Assembly (NCBI GenBank): GCA_017651645.1
Contig: JAGCCO010000008.1
Span: 62,001-126,000 of the forward strand
Origin: Bacteroidales bacterium
GTDB lineage: Bacteria > Bacteroidota > Bacteroidia > Bacteroidales > F082
DNA length: 64,000 bases
Direction: 5' to 3'
The position numbers and the translations under genes are program-made. This document shows positions 8,666 to 15,620 of the stretch, in pieces; positions within the stretch are counted from its first letter, which is position 1; each line of letters starts with the position of its first letter. The notes beneath the pieces are model-generated. The model worked only from the letters and a program-made list of their open reading frames with translations. It did no database searches and was not told the origin of the DNA.

Positions 8666-9019
8666 ATGAAAAAAGTATTGATATTAGCTTTGTTTGTACT
8701 GCTGTCACTTCCCATGTTGGCACAGTCAAAGGACAAAAAGCCCGGCCTCAACAAGGAGAACTGCACCTTCGTCACCAAGGACGGCAAGACTTTCAATCTC
8801 TACGGCAAGGTGAAGATTGTGGAGAGCTTTCCCGACATCAAAGTGCAGATTGTGGAATCGTTCGAGGATTTGGATGTAAAGATTGTGGAAAACTTCCCAG
8901 ACCAATGCGGGAAAGTGAAGCTTGTGGAGAGTTTCCCTGACGTGAAAGTGCAGATTGTCAACAGCTTTCCTGATATCAAGGTGAAGATTGTGGAGTCGTT
9001 TCCTGGGATTAGGAAGTAG
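8666..9019 (+). CDS. Small secreted protein made of six 11-residue repeats
   Basis: This 117-aa protein has a signal peptide (residues 1-19, ending LAQ). The C-terminal two thirds consist of six consecutive units of the form K-V-K-I-V-E-S-F-P-D-I, from about residue 48 to the end. Five units are 11 residues long and one is 13 (with a C-G insert). The strict alternation of hydrophobic residues with a recurring F-P suggests a beta-solenoid or stacked beta-strand structure. No known function was recognised. It is divergent from feoAB across a 144-bp region and is followed by a heptamer tandem repeat. Codon use looks like its neighbours. Confidence 0.7.
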   Translation: MKKVLILALFVLLSLPMLAQSKDKKPGLNKENCTFVTKDGKTFNLYGKVKIVESFPDIKVQIVESFEDLDVKIVENFPDQCGKVKLVESFPDVKVQIVNSFPDIKVKIVESFPGIRK

Positions 9020-9022
9020 TTG

Positions 9023-9057
9023 ATAATTGATAATTGATAATTGATAATTGATAATTG
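9023..9057. repeat. Tandem repeat, 5 copies of ATAATTG
   Basis: Five perfect 7-bp units run head to tail directly after the stop codon at 9019. The tract lies between convergent genes. A microsatellite of this type can vary in copy number, but nothing nearby suggests phase variation of a coding frame. Confidence 0.9.
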
Positions 9058-9062
9058 AGAGT

Positions 9063-10604
9063 TTAGGGTTGAGAGTTGGGGAGTTTTAGGCTTTCTGAGT
9101 CGCCTCGGGTGATGAACCTTACGGTCACTTGAGGTGATTTCTTTTGTTCTTCTTTTACTTCGCAAGTGAAGGATACTTCAGATGGGCCTTCATTGAGATA
9201 AGCGACCCCTTGTGGCTCTATTTCCAGTATTTTGTTGTAATTCCGATCAGTAATGAAAGCTGTGCCATCAAAGTTGTAGAGAAGGTATTGTCCTGCCTTT
9301 ATGGTACAAGTGAAGTAAAGGATGCCGTTGGGCGTCCATAAACACAACTTGCTGATGCTGCCTTTGCCTTCCACGGCGATGCGCAGGGCGAAGCGGCTCT
9401 TGTAAGGACTGTCCCAGGTCCATTGGTCGTCATTGAGGTTGCAGAAATACCGGCGCGAGATGTGATGTGGATAAATAAGGTATATCGAATCATCTCCTTT
9501 CTCGATGTGCCAATTCTCGTACGGGTCTTTGAATGCTTCCTTTTGCTCTTCGCTGAAGGCGTTGGCCAAACGTAGAGTCTCCCATATATTAATGGTGTTC
9601 AGCATTTCGTCGGTTAGGCCGTGCTTGCGTAAGGTTGGTGCGCTGCAGTCGAGGCCGAAGCCGGCATCGAAGGCGGCGGCTTTGGAGAGGAACCATTCCA
9701 ATTCCTCCAAGGTTGTGGCGCTTTTGGTCTTGTCGGTGAGATGGATTTGGAAGTTGCCGATCATCCACGGCATCTGGGTCTTGCGATAGAAGTCCTGCTT
9801 CTCAGCCAGCGTCTCCACAATCTTGGTGCGCATCGACTCGTTCCAGAGCTGGTTCTCATTAATGCGGCTCAGGTAATGCCACGAGACAGGGGTGAGCAGG
9901 TCGGCTTGCAAGAGCTTGTCCGGGTTGTACTTGTGCATCGTGTCGAGCATACGGCCGATGGCCAAGTCACCTTGATCGTTGTAGGCATAGCTTTTCAAAT
10001 CATTGAAAACCAGAAGCTGGTAATGGGTCTTGGCCAGTTTTTTGGCTTGGGTTTGAGCCATCTTGTCTTGCGTCTCAAGGTCGGGAAGGAGGGTGCGGTC
10101 AGGTGTGTCCCAGAGCTTGTAAACGGTGGCGTTTTTGCCATGGGCGGTATTCCTTGTCCCGAAAGCACCGCGGACGCAGCCGTAGAAAAGATGGATGTTG
10201 CCGACAGCCTCGGTACTGCGGTAGGTGACAAGCTCATCGTCGATTTGCAGCACGTTGATGGTGGCTGGTTCGGAGAAGAGCTCGGAATGATACACTGCAA
10301 ACTCGGTTTGGGTCTCATTGATAGGGAGTTGCAGCTGTAGTGTGCCTTGTTTTAATAGGTGTTTCGAAGGCTTGGGACTGACGAGTTTGCTGTCGGTCGG
10401 GATGCGGTTGGCCAGCACTGATAGACCCATGTCCAAACCGGCTTGACGGCATTTTTTCTTCAAAAAGGCAGTATCCTGTGGGTTACCGTCAATTAACAGA
10501 TAAGACTTTGTGCTTCTAGTGATGTTTGTTGGGAATGAAGGTTCTTGTGCAAAGGAGGAAGTTCCGCACAACAACAGCAAAACGATGGCTAGAATTCTTT
10601 TCAT
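9063..10604 (-). CDS. Secreted protein of unknown function (possible TIM-barrel/hydrolase-like)
   Basis: This 513-aa protein has a signal peptide (residues 1-19, ending SFAQ). I do not recognise the family. A segment near residues 118-150 (I-D-D-E-L-V-T-Y, then F-Y-G-C-V-R-G-A-F-G-T) is followed by a central helix-rich part with many Trp/Tyr. An aromatic-rich C-terminal beta region contains I-Y-L-I-Y-P-H and N-D-D-Q-W-T-W-D. The size and the early alpha/beta pattern could fit a glycoside-hydrolase-like barrel with a beta-sandwich tail, but this is a guess. Its ATG shares one base with the dGTPase stop (TGATG), so it is downstream in the same transcript. There is no T9SS domain. Confidence 0.6.
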   Translation of the reverse strand: MKRILAIVLLLLCGTSSFAQEPSFPTNITRSTKSYLLIDGNPQDTAFLKKKCRQAGLDMGLSVLANRIPTDSKLVSPKPSKHLLKQGTLQLQLPINETQTEFAVYHSELFSEPATINVLQIDDELVTYRSTEAVGNIHLFYGCVRGAFGTRNTAHGKNATVYKLWDTPDRTLLPDLETQDKMAQTQAKKLAKTHYQLLVFNDLKSYAYNDQGDLAIGRMLDTMHKYNPDKLLQADLLTPVSWHYLSRINENQLWNESMRTKIVETLAEKQDFYRKTQMPWMIGNFQIHLTDKTKSATTLEELEWFLSKAAAFDAGFGLDCSAPTLRKHGLTDEMLNTINIWETLRLANAFSEEQKEAFKDPYENWHIEKGDDSIYLIYPHHISRRYFCNLNDDQWTWDSPYKSRFALRIAVEGKGSISKLCLWTPNGILYFTCTIKAGQYLLYNFDGTAFITDRNYNKILEIEPQGVAYLNEGPSEVSFTCEVKEEQKKSPQVTVRFITRGDSESLKLPNSQP

Positions 10605-11917
10605 CAGTCGATTCCTCTCAGGTCTTTATAGAGTTGTACGGCATAGAGGTCGGTCATGTTGGAGATAAAGTCAATGACGGACTGCAGCTTGGTATAGGTG
10701 TCATCGGTCTCCACCTTGAACTGCTCGGGCATGAGCGAGAGCAGCTTCTTGTTATAAGGAGTGCCAGGGTTCATCACGGCATCGGTGAAGTCTTCCAACA
10801 AAGTGCCGATGACGTTGAAGCCTGTCAGCTCGATCTTCACCACCGAGGGATGGCGGTAGATGTGTTTCACCGACTCGTCGCGACAGAGGTCAAGGGCGTT
10901 CTTCTCGAACTCGGGAAGATGCGCGATAAGGCTCTTCTCGAAACGGCCTTCCATGATGGCGTCGTAGTTTTTGACGAAAATGTCGCTGGCGAGGTTCACC
11001 AACTTATTGATGAGCATGGCGCGGAGGAAGGCCATCCTTTCGTTGACGTCGGTCACTTCGCGGTAAACGTCCTCCTTGTGCTTGAAGAAAGCCTTGTCTT
11101 TGTTCGGGTCGAAAAACGAGACGAAGCAACTCTCGATGGCCTCCGTGCTGATGATGCCGCGTTTGTGGGCGTCTTCCATGTCGAGGACGAGGTAGCAGAT
11201 GTCGTCGGAGGCTTCCATCATGTAGGACAGCGGATGTCGGGCGTAGACAAGATGCTCATCATCTAAACGTGGAATACCACATTCTTCGACGACTTCCTTA
11301 AAGGCTTCTATTTCAGAGTAAAAGACGTTGTATTTCTTGCGGTTGCCTTTGTTGAAAGAAGGGTAGGGGTATTTCAGCAAAGTGGCCAAAGTGGCGGAGG
11401 TCAGCGAGAAGCCTCCTGCCCGACGACCTGTGAACTGGTGCGTCAGTTGGCGGAAGGCGTTGGCATTGCCTTCAAAGGCGATGAGGTCGCTCCATTGCTC
11501 GGGTTTTACGAGTTTTTCCAGCTCCTTGCCTTTCCCATCCTTAAAAAAGCTGCTGATGGTGTCCTCGCCCGAGTGACCGAAAGGCGGGTTGCCGAGGTCG
11601 TGCGCCAAGCAAGCCGAAGCCACGATGGTCTCGATGTCGGACTGACGTTCTTTCAACTCGTGATGTTTGTTTGCCAGTTTCTCGACGGTGCGACAGGCGA
11701 TGGAGCGTCCGACGCTGGCCACTTCGAGGCTGTGGGTCAAGCGGTTGTGGACCATCTGTGCGCCAGGTAAAGGAAACACCTGCGTCTTGTTTTGCAGTCT
11801 GCGGAAGGGGCTGCTAAAGATGATGCGGTCGTAGTCGCGCTGGAACGAGCTCCGGATGTCGGGGCTCTTGTGCGGCTGCGCGTAGCGTTTGTTGGAGAGT
11901 AGGTCGGTCCAGTTCAT
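10604..11917 (-). CDS. dgt: Deoxyguanosinetriphosphate triphosphohydrolase (dGTPase)
   Basis: This 437-aa HD-domain protein hydrolyses dGTP or other dNTPs to the nucleoside plus triphosphate. Near the N-terminus it has the motif series R-L-T-H-S-L-E-V-A (first metal His), A-C-L-A-H-D-L-G-N-P-P-F-G-H-S-G-E (HD pair) and, later, a conserved Y-M-M-E-A-S-D-D-I. The length is in the family range. It is the first gene of a two-gene minus-strand unit and is divergent from the MntA-HepT pair. Family members have been tied to dNTP pool control and, in some bacteria, to phage resistance. Confidence 0.9.
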   Translation of the reverse strand: MNWTDLLSNKRYAQPHKSPDIRSSFQRDYDRIIFSSPFRRLQNKTQVFPLPGAQMVHNRLTHSLEVASVGRSIACRTVEKLANKHHELKERQSDIETIVASACLAHDLGNPPFGHSGEDTISSFFKDGKGKELEKLVKPEQWSDLIAFEGNANAFRQLTHQFTGRRAGGFSLTSATLATLLKYPYPSFNKGNRKKYNVFYSEIEAFKEVVEECGIPRLDDEHLVYARHPLSYMMEASDDICYLVLDMEDAHKRGIISTEAIESCFVSFFDPNKDKAFFKHKEDVYREVTDVNERMAFLRAMLINKLVNLASDIFVKNYDAIMEGRFEKSLIAHLPEFEKNALDLCRDESVKHIYRHPSVVKIELTGFNVIGTLLEDFTDAVMNPGTPYNKKLLSLMPEQFKVETDDTYTKLQSVIDFISNMTDLYAVQLYKDLRGID

Positions 11918-11936
11918 GGGGATGTATTTGTTGGCG

Positions 11937-11944
11937 CAAAATTA
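11937..11944 (-). promoter_or_regulatory. -7 promoter box of dgt
   Basis: The minus strand reads TAATTTTG (TAnnTTTG), 20 nt upstream of the dgt ATG at 11917. Confidence 0.5.
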
Positions 11945-11984
11945 GGAAATTTAGTTCAACTGGCTCTTTTTTCGATTTTTTCTT

Positions 11985-11992
11985 TATTTTTG
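11985..11992 (+). promoter_or_regulatory. -7 promoter box of the MntA-HepT pair
   Basis: TATTTTTG followed by CACC. Transcription would begin near 12000, so the upstream in-frame start at 12003 would be almost leaderless and the ATG at 12015 is preferred. No clear -33 box. Confidence 0.55.
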
Positions 11993-12014
11993 CACCAATA
12001 AATTGGATTTCATT

Positions 12015-12311
12015 ATGAATAGTGAAATTATACACAAGTTGCAGGATTGCTTGGCTACTTTGCCTGTGGAGAAGGCGTGGCTTTTTGGCTCCTATTCCCG
12101 TGGGGAAGAACGACCAGACAGCGACATCGACTTGCTCGTGCGTTTTGACGAGGATGCCCGCATTTCGCTTTTTAAGTATGCTGGCATTATTCTGACCTTG
12201 GAAGCAGCCTTGGGTAGGGATGTTGACCTTGTGCAGGAAGGCAGTTTGCTCCCTTTTGCTGCCAAGACCGCTGAAAAAGACAAAATCTTAATCTATGAGA
12301 GAGCGAATTAA
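12015..12311 (+). CDS. mntA: MntA-type nucleotidyltransferase antitoxin
   Basis: This 98-aa minimal nucleotidyltransferase has the motif G-S-Y-S-R-G-E followed by D-S-D-I-D-L-L-V (about residues 24-43) and a third acidic residue in D-V-D-L-V (about residues 74-78). In characterised MntA-HepT modules the antitoxin neutralises the HEPN toxin by transferring AMP to a tyrosine near its active site. The gene overlaps the HEPN gene by 17 bp, the standard order and arrangement. An alternative start at 12003 adds four residues. Confidence 0.85.
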   Translation: MNSEIIHKLQDCLATLPVEKAWLFGSYSRGEERPDSDIDLLVRFDEDARISLFKYAGIILTLEAALGRDVDLVQEGSLLPFAAKTAEKDKILIYERAN

Positions 12312-12645
12312 TGACAGGGGAAGGCTTGAGCATATTTTGTTAGCTATAGGTAATGTTGAAGAGTTTCTTCAAGGTTATAATTATGAGCGTTTTATTGCTG
12401 ACAAAATCTTGTATTATGCTGTCGTGAAGAACGTGGAGATTGTAGGTGAAGCAGCCTATATGTTAAGTCTTGATTTCAAGGCGGAGCATACTGACACACC
12501 ATGGGATCAGATTGAGAAGATGCGACATGTGTTGGTGCATGGCTATTACCAAATCCTTCCTGAAGTCTTATGGCTGACAATTCATGATGATTTGCCCCTT
12601 TTGAAAACGAAAGTGACGAATTATCTGTCCGAAATGGGCGAATGA
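12295..12645 (+). CDS. hepT: HepT-type HEPN (DUF86) RNase toxin
   Basis: This 116-aa all-helical HEPN protein has the catalytic motif R-x4-H-x-Y: Arg77, His82 and Tyr84 in R-H-V-L-V-H-G-Y-Y. HEPN toxins of this type are RNases, and the motif tyrosine is the residue adenylylated by MntA in studied systems. All key residues are present, so the toxin looks intact. It overlaps mntA and sits beside dgt. The pair may serve in plasmid-like stability or anti-phage defence. Confidence 0.85.
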   Translation: MRERINDRGRLEHILLAIGNVEEFLQGYNYERFIADKILYYAVVKNVEIVGEAAYMLSLDFKAEHTDTPWDQIEKMRHVLVHGYYQILPEVLWLTIHDDLPLLKTKVTNYLSEMGE

Positions 12646-12692
12646 TATCTTTTCAAAAGAAGTCAAATAAAAAACAAATTGAAATCTTTTTC

Positions 12693-12731
12693 GGTTGAGA
12701 TATGGGTCTGAAAAGGTTGAGATATGGGTCT
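12693..12731. repeat. 17-bp direct repeat pair upstream of the sensor kinase
   Basis: Two perfect copies of GGTTGAGATATGGGTCT at 12693-12709 and 12715-12731, 22 bp apart start to start. The second copy is framed by AAGGTT and AACCTT (12713-12738). The pair sits 70-110 bp upstream of the -7 box at 12800 and could be a tandem protein-binding site (two helical turns apart). Confidence 0.8.
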
Positions 12732-12799
12732 TAACCTTTAGTGCACCTAACCGTTCCAGAAACATTTTTTTATTCTTTTTTTTGCCATAAAGTTTTTTC

Positions 12800-12807
12800 T
12801 ATTTTTG
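12800..12807 (+). promoter_or_regulatory. -7 promoter box of the sensor kinase operon
   Basis: TATTTTTG with a TTTG at 12781-12784, though the 15-nt spacing is short. The leader to the ATG at 12860 is about 45 nt. Confidence 0.5.
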
Positions 12808-12859
12808 TACGTCCAAAATAGGGTTGGAATATTATGTTGAATATAAACAGAAGTAAGGT

Positions 12860-14707
12860 ATGAAAAGACTGTTTTCCACGATTATCCTTGCCTGCCTCGC
12901 CATAGGGGTGAAGGCGCAAAACGCTGACAGCCTGAGGGCTAAGATTTTGCAATGTTTCAATGAGAGCCGTTTCGTTGAGGTGATCGACTACAGCAAGCAG
13001 GCGTTGCAACTTTATGAACAGGCTGACGACAAGTACAACGTGGCAGGATGCTACAACACCATAGCGGGAGCCTACATGCGCATGGGGCAATATGATGATG
13101 CCATACGCAACTACACCCTCTGCACCGAAATCATGGATGAAATCGGTGGCACGATGGCCTCCATCAACAAACGGTATGTCATCAACAACATCGCTTCGAT
13201 TTATTTCGACATGGAGGAATATGACCAGTCGGAGGAGATGTACTGGAAATGTATCGAGATGCTGGGAGAGCCGGGTAACGACACGACGACCAACCTCGAC
13301 CTGGCCACCTATTACCAGAACCTCTCAGGGGTGCGACTGATGCAACTTGGACTGATGGCAGCCGACGACCCGCAGCACGACAAAACCCAAGCCGAGGCCG
13401 TTGGCTTTGCCGAACAAGCCTTGGCCTTGTCGAAACAATATGGCGACAACCAAGAAAAACTCATCAACCGGCACATCACCTTGTCGAGAGCCTACCAAGC
13501 GACAGGTCGCCTCGACGAAGCCCACGCCCAACTCGACACCGCACTCGTCATTGCACAACACGAAAAGGAACTCTACTTCGAAACCGCCATCATCATGCTC
13601 AAAGGCCAATATGCCCACGACCGTGGCGACGACATGGCTTCGGAGCAACACTTCCTCGAAGCCTTCGACATCGCGAAAGAAAACCAGTACAACCAGTTTT
13701 ACCTGGAATGCATGCAAGGGGCATATTTAGCCACAAAGGCCTCACACCCGGAACGCGCCATCAACTATCTTGAGGAATGCAACAAGATGAGGGACTCCAT
13801 CTACAACGAAGACCAGCAAGCCTTGATTCGCGACTATCAGGTGAGGTACCAAATGTCAGAGAAAGAGCATGCACTGGAGATGCAGGAGGAGAAAACCCGA
13901 CAAAGCCGTCTCCTGCTTTCCTTGTCGCTGCTTGTGGTGGCTTTGCTGCTCATCTTGGTCGTGGTGCTGGCGCGCAACGCCATGCAACGTAAAAAACAGA
14001 ACGAAACGCTGACCCGCCTCAACAATACCAAGAACCAACTGTTCACCGTGGTCTCGCACGACATCAAGACGCCGTTGCAGGCGCAGGAGAAAATCCTCGA
14101 CCTTATCTGCATGCACATCGACGAAATGCCAATTGATAACCTGAAGGAGTATCTGTTTACCCTGAAATCGTCAACCAAGGAATTGAAGGTCAAGACCGTC
14201 AATGTCATCGGTTGGGTGAAGGGCATGATTGGCGACACCAAAAGCCAAGCCGAGCCTTTCAACTTGAGCGAACTGGCCGAAACGGTGACGCGCAGCCTGG
14301 CCTTCGAAATCGGGCAGAAGCAACTGAAGGTCACCAATGCCATACCCAAGGATTGGGTAGGCAACGACGACCCCAAAACCATAGAGATGGTGTTGCAGAA
14401 CATCCTCTCGAATGCGGTGAAATACTCTTTCGCCAACGGCGAAGTCAGGTTGGAAGCCGAAGACGATGGCGAGCGTTACCTGGTCAAGGTGATCGACCAC
14501 GGCAAAGGCATCGAAAAGGAAAAGTTGGGCAAACTGCTGAAGATGATGACCTCTTCGGCCGAAGGCACCGGCGGCGAGTTGGGCACAGGCATTGGCCTTT
14601 TCGTCAGCCAGCAGATGATGGAACGCAACGGTGGAACCCTGGCAATAGAAAGCGAAGAAGGAAAGGGAACCATGGTGACTATCACCATAAAGAAAGGAAT
14701 CCAATGA
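12860..14707 (+). CDS. TPR-containing sensor histidine kinase
   Basis: This 615-aa protein has a signal peptide (residues 1-20), a periplasmic TPR array (about residues 25-330) and one membrane helix (about residues 352-372). A cytoplasmic kinase follows. The H-box is S-H-D-I-K-T-P-L with the phosphoacceptor His at about residue 400. The ATPase part has N-A-V-K-Y (N box), D-H-G-K-G-I (G1) and G-T-G-I-G-L (G2) near residues 515-590. It likely senses an extracytoplasmic signal through the TPR region. The stop overlaps the response regulator start by ATGA. Location directly before the two giant surface-protein genes suggests it may control them. Confidence 0.9.
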   Translation: MKRLFSTIILACLAIGVKAQNADSLRAKILQCFNESRFVEVIDYSKQALQLYEQADDKYNVAGCYNTIAGAYMRMGQYDDAIRNYTLCTEIMDEIGGTMASINKRYVINNIASIYFDMEEYDQSEEMYWKCIEMLGEPGNDTTTNLDLATYYQNLSGVRLMQLGLMAADDPQHDKTQAEAVGFAEQALALSKQYGDNQEKLINRHITLSRAYQATGRLDEAHAQLDTALVIAQHEKELYFETAIIMLKGQYAHDRGDDMASEQHFLEAFDIAKENQYNQFYLECMQGAYLATKASHPERAINYLEECNKMRDSIYNEDQQALIRDYQVRYQMSEKEHALEMQEEKTRQSRLLLSLSLLVVALLLILVVVLARNAMQRKKQNETLTRLNNTKNQLFTVVSHDIKTPLQAQEKILDLICMHIDEMPIDNLKEYLFTLKSSTKELKVKTVNVIGWVKGMIGDTKSQAEPFNLSELAETVTRSLAFEIGQKQLKVTNAIPKDWVGNDDPKTIEMVLQNILSNAVKYSFANGEVRLEAEDDGERYLVKVIDHGKGIEKEKLGKLLKMMTSSAEGTGGELGTGIGLFVSQQMMERNGGTLAIESEEGKGTMVTITIKKGIQ

Positions 14708-15333
14708 CCCAACCACAGCCTATACGAATCCTTTTGGTGGAGGACCATCCGCTTTTCCGCGTGGGCATCCGCTTGTCGCTCAACTATTCTGGCTTGAGCA
14801 GCCTTGTCGTAGCCGAGGCCGACGACGTGAAGTCGGCCAAGAGCTATCTTGAGCAACATGCCGATGAGGTGGATCTCATCTTGCTCGACTACTTCCTGCC
14901 CGACGGCACCGGCGTCGATGTGATTCATCATGCGCGGGCACTCTGCCCAATGGCCAAAATCGTCCTGATTTCGGGCGAAATCGAGAACGAGGATTTGGTG
15001 GCTGACACCCAAGGCCTGGTAGATGGCTATTTGGGCAAGGATGTGGGTCCGGAAACACTTAAGGCAAAACTCAATGCCCTGTTTGACGTCAATGATGACG
15101 ACCAAGACAAGCAATCCCGCCTCAGGACAAAACCCGACCTGTCGGCACGCGAGATAGAAATCATCCAGTTGTGCGCCAACGGCATGTCGGCCCAACAGAT
15201 TGCCGACCGCCTTGGCCTGAGCCGTCGCACGGTGGAAGCGCACAAAAGCCATATCTTCGAAAAACTCGACATCGATTCCACGGCAGATTTGGTGAAATAC
15301 GCCTACGAAGCCGGATTGGTGGGAAAAAAATGA
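14704..15333 (+). CDS. LuxR/NarL-type response regulator
   Basis: This 209-aa protein has an N-terminal receiver domain (acidic pair E-D at about residues 13-14, phosphoacceptor Asp62 in L-L-D-Y-F-L-P-D) and a C-terminal LuxR-type HTH (about residues 142-205) with L-S-A-R-E-I-E-I-I and S-x-R-T-V-E-A-H-K-S-H-I. The start is taken at 14704 because it overlaps the kinase stop (ATGA) and begins the receiver fold; the frame stays open far upstream only as a shadow inside the kinase gene. It is the cognate partner of the kinase. The next gene begins 119 bp downstream with a palindrome at the -33 region. Confidence 0.92.
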   Translation: MTQPQPIRILLVEDHPLFRVGIRLSLNYSGLSSLVVAEADDVKSAKSYLEQHADEVDLILLDYFLPDGTGVDVIHHARALCPMAKIVLISGEIENEDLVADTQGLVDGYLGKDVGPETLKAKLNALFDVNDDDQDKQSRLRTKPDLSAREIEIIQLCANGMSAQQIADRLGLSRRTVEAHKSHIFEKLDIDSTADLVKYAYEAGLVGKK

Positions 15334-15344
15334 TATTTTTTTGC

Positions 15345-15620
15345 CGCAATAAGTAATTTTACTTACAGCTATTTCAAAAATTTCCTATATTTTTGAGGCG
15401 ACAATTCCAAAGGCTCTCAGCAAAGAATTACTAACCAAAAAAATATCACATTATGAAAAGAGTTTTATTAATTAAAAAAGGAGTCCTCGCCCTCCTCCTT
15501 GCCCTCAGTTTGGGCATGGGAACGGCGTATGCGTACGATTTCTCGGCAGTTTGCTCCACTGGGCAGACGCTGTATTACAACATCACCGATGCCACCAACC
15601 ATTACGTGGAGATTACCTTT
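15345..15620 (+). repeat. Duplicated promoter and N-terminal segment, copy 1
   Basis: The region from the palindrome through the leader and about the first 55 codons of giant gene 1 is closely similar to 20407-20690. The leader retains most positions, including AATTCCAAAGG and GAATTACTAACC. It is a long direct repeat about 5.06 kb apart and could mediate recombination. Confidence 0.85.
15350..15395 (+). promoter_or_regulatory. Promoter and palindromic operator of giant gene 1
   Basis: The palindrome TAAGTAA-TT-TTACTTA (15350-15365) ends 22 nt upstream of a -7 box TATTTTTG (15388-15395), so it occupies the -33 region. The same arrangement with identical spacing recurs at 20413-20458. A protein binding here would act as an activator or repressor. 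Confidence 0.7.

Noticed and set aside
14212..14703. Upstream extension of the response regulator frame
   Set aside because: It lies entirely inside the kinase gene and encodes a low-complexity Arg/Gln-rich stretch; the ATGA overlap at 14704 is the natural start.
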